NCBI GenBank assembly: GCA_001970955.1
Contig: MPUH01000238.1
Span: forward strand, 1-64,000
Source of the DNA: Stentor coeruleus
Lineage: Eukaryota; Ciliophora; Heterotrichea; Heterotrichida; Stentoridae
Direction of reading: 5' to 3'
Length of the DNA stretch: 64,000 nt
In this document: positions 61,658-64,000 of the stretch, piece after piece
Position numbering within the stretch: position 1 is the stretch's first letter
How the letters are laid out: each line of letters begins with the position of its first letter
Notes under the pieces: model-generated
Database searches by the model: none
Seen by the model: the letters and a program-made list of their open reading frames with translations, nothing else
Told to the model about the DNA's origin: nothing
Translations under genes and position numbers: made by a program

Positions 61658-62905
61658 TTAGTATATGTTTAAAGATTTCAAGTATCTAGCAAAAGCTTCT
61701 TTAAAATGCATGTGTTCCCTTTCCATAAAACAATGCTTAACAAGTTGACTTGACTGCGGCCTCATTTCAGAACTTTTAATCAAACACTGGTCAACAAAAT
61801 CCTTATAATCTTCTGACCAAGTTTTTTTATTACCAAGTGTAGGAGATGGGTTTGTGGCAATGTAATACATAGCTTTAAGATAATCTTCATGAAAATATGG
61901 GGGTTCTCCTTCAGCTAATTCAATACCTACAATCCCTAAACTCCAAACATCAACATTAGTCCCATAATCTAAACCTAAAACAAGTTCTGGAGCCATCCAA
62001 CAAGGTGTCCCAACAACACTATCACGTATTTTACTTTCTTCTGTTAATTGTGTTGCATATCCGAAATCCCCTAGTTTAACTGAACCATCTGTAGATACAA
62101 GTATATTATCACTTTTAATATCTCTATGGATTCTAAATTTATCATGCATTGATATAAGTCCTTTTAAGACTTCTTTTAATATATATCCTATGAGGTATTC
62201 TGGTATAGGTTTCTTTTGCCCAATTATTGTTGTAAGATTACATTTCATAAGCTCAGTGACAATCCATAGTTTGTCATCGTAATCATATGCTTCAAAGTAT
62301 TCGACTATGTTTTTACTTGCACTCAGTCTTGTTAGGACAATTTCATTTACTATAGTCTCACGATGGCTTGGGTTTTTGGGCTGGATGCATTTTATAGCAT
62401 ATTTTTCTCCCGACATTTTGTTTTGACAATAATACACAGTCCCATATGCGCCTTTTCCAATTTTACCAAAGAGTTTATAATAGTTTTCAGGAGATTCTTG
62501 TATTAGCATCAAACTTCTTTGTATTTCTTTTTTAAACTTTTTATTCCTTACCTTAGAATCTTTAGGCATTACCGATAAGGTTTTAAACCTTTTCATTTTT
62601 GATTCATCTTCTGTTAAAGGTGCTGTATTATTTCCTTGACTCTTGGGTGGGCTTAGGCTTTGTTGTATGTCGAAGGCTTTTTTAGAATCTTCAGCTTTAG
62701 CTTTAAGGCATAATAGACAGAAACGATGAGACTTCTTAAAAAAACCTTCAACTTTTACTTGTGTGCTGCACCTTCGACAGTAAATCAGCTCTGATTAAAA
62801 TTTACTGCATATTCTGCACTTTCTACGCTTGGATGTTAAGGTAAACTTGAACCCACACATTACGCAAGTGAGGTTTCTATCAAATAGACTTATCACAACA
62901 TCCAT
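61658..62905 (-). CDS. STE20-type protein kinase with N-terminal FYVE-like zinc finger, one 15-base intron
   Basis: The spliced protein has 410 residues. Exon 1 (62905-62806) begins MDVVISLFDRNLTC. A 15-base intron (62791-62805) follows, and joining it to exon 2 gives four Cys pairs: CVMC, CRIC, CRRC and CLLC, with a basic KRRKCR stretch, the spacing of a FYVE-type finger although the usual RR/KHHCR has Lys in place of the His pair and the WxxD lead is missing. The kinase domain (about 137-395) has GKGAYG, catalytic Lys at about 167, HRDIKSDN (255-262), DFG (275-277) and GTPCWMAPE, the STE20/PAK hallmark. A FYVE-type finger would place the kinase on PtdIns3P membranes such as endosomes. The kinase alone, read from the ATG at 62596, would lack this module. 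Confidence 0.85.
62791..62805 (-). other. 15-base spliceosomal intron
   Basis: GTAAATTTTAATCAG on the minus strand, phase 1. Without its removal the zinc finger hits a TAA. Confidence 0.92.
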
Positions 62906-64000
62906 TGTAATACAATTTATATGCTTTTATATAAGTTAATCATATAACTCAATCTATTTCAACCTAAAAATCGTAAAAATCCACACATCACCTAAAAACT
63001 ATATTGAAAACCTATAAAATACCAAACAAAATATTTATCCTTAACCCAAAACCCAAAATTCGCACACAAGGCCTAATTAATAAAGTCCATAATGAATAAC
63101 GTCTTTATCAAGTTACAGAACGAGATCGAAATGTACTTGAAGAAATCAACAAATACAACATAGTCTAAATAAAATCCCTAGTGATTTGCCTACTGATGTA
63201 ATAATAAGTAAACTCATCTCAATCTCTTATTCTAAACCAGATCTTCTAACCTTAAGCCCAGGTTCAAAAAGATAAAACTACAAAGATTTTTGGAGTCTAA
63301 TCCTAAAATCCATTGAGCAAAAATTCTTATACAGCTTTCTAGACTTTATTAAGGAAAATAATTGAAAATCTTGGGGTACTTTTAGTAGTTTACAAGTATA
63401 TATTAAAATATTAAAAAACAACTTATAGCTATTATATCTATAATAAGAAATTTAGTTTTATTTACAAGTTATCAGAATCTGTACAAGAGGATGGGAAAAT
63501 TATAAGGTCTGTTATTGTGAAGATATAGAAACAGAAAGGCTACTAAGGTGATTTATGGGTTTTTGAGAAAGGATTTTGATTTTTTTAGTTTTATATGTAT
63601 TGTATTGTGATAGAAAATATATGATTTCAGTAGGATAATAAAAGGGATTTTTAATTTTTTATATAATATAGGGTATTATAAGAGTTATATAAAATTGTAG
63701 GTAAAGATTCAGGATGCTTTATTTTGTTTTAAAATAGTCTAAAACAATTCTAATTTTACCTAAATAATATCATCACATCTATACAAAAATCCTAAGCCAC
63801 CAGCTACAAAAATTTTTACTTCATATTTAAAGCATCCCTTTATCTCTGATATTACTCTCCCATTATCATTATCACAATTTTTAAACTGAAAAATAATCAA
63901 CCTTATCCATGCTAAATTTTATCATAATCTTAGCTCAGAAATAAAAAAAATCTTATCCTTACCCCAAACCTTAACCAAAAACTTAGAAAAACTGCATAAA
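62906..64000. other. Gene-poor right end of the window
   Basis: About 62940-63060 is rich in A and C on the plus strand and poor in G, like a rightward promoter. A decayed gene (63092-63428) follows. The rest is A/T-rich, and the right edge (about 63760-64000) is again G-poor, so another rightward gene may begin beyond the window. Confidence 0.45.
63092..63428 (+). pseudogene. Possible decayed rightward gene
   Basis: The plus strand contains protein-like runs in more than one frame: VTERDRNVLEEINKYNIV (about 63110-63165) and then PSDLPTDVIISKLISIS...LLTLSPGSKR, NYKDFWSLILKSIEQKF and KSWGTFSSLQVYIKILKNN, broken by at least a frameshift and two stops. No 15-16 base GTAA...AG interval repairs these breaks. 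I recognise no family. Confidence 0.35.

Overview
The window looks like macronuclear DNA of a heterotrich ciliate of the Stentor type. The evidence is in the sequence: it is very AT-rich, yet TAA, TAG and TGA all end real genes, so the code is standard. Five interrupted genes are restored by removing introns of only 15 or 16 bases that begin GTAA and end AG. Many genes encode cilium or basal-body type proteins. I found no rRNA, tRNA, CRISPR or bacterial operon structure.

Layout. 1-16 kb: an unrecognised Cys-containing protein, a large AXDND1-like axonemal protein, an unknown basic protein, a Dbp5-like DEAD-box helicase, a UBE2L3-like E2 and an acidic unknown protein, separated by long AT-rich spacers. 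16-24 kb: an ArfGAP, a probable pogo/Tc1-like MITE, an N-anchored membrane protein and a coiled-coil gene with one intron. 24-31 kb: a NEK kinase with an in-frame TAA inside a 24-base tandem duplication, an IST1 homologue and a CFAP251/WDR66 homologue. 31-38 kb: a membrane-anchored pepsin-fold pseudoprotease, a spliced four-helix membrane protein, an RBR ubiquitin ligase and, head to head with it across an 18-base perfect palindrome, a spliced ERI1-like pseudo-exonuclease with RRMs. 38-49 kb: one uninterrupted 3,574-residue receptor-like membrane protein. 49-64 kb: a UBE2J2-like E2, a coiled-coil protein, an unknown protein, a condensin CAP-G homologue, KRR1, an RCC1/coiled-coil protein and a FYVE-like/STE20 kinase whose zinc finger appears only after a 15-base intron is removed.

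The genes do not form one pathway. Recurrent themes are cilia (AXDND1-like, CFAP251, NEK), ubiquitin transfer (two E2s and an RBR ligase), membrane remodelling and traffic (IST1, ArfGAP, FYVE-like kinase), chromosome structure (CAP-G) and RNA handling (Dbp5-like, KRR1, pseudo-ERI1). Two regulatory patterns recur: a TATAAA- or AATAAA-like string lying directly against the start codon, and upstream regions poor in G on the coding strand. The most unusual items are the head-to-head palindromic start, the two inactive-enzyme homologues, the NEK duplication with a stop, and the giant membrane protein.
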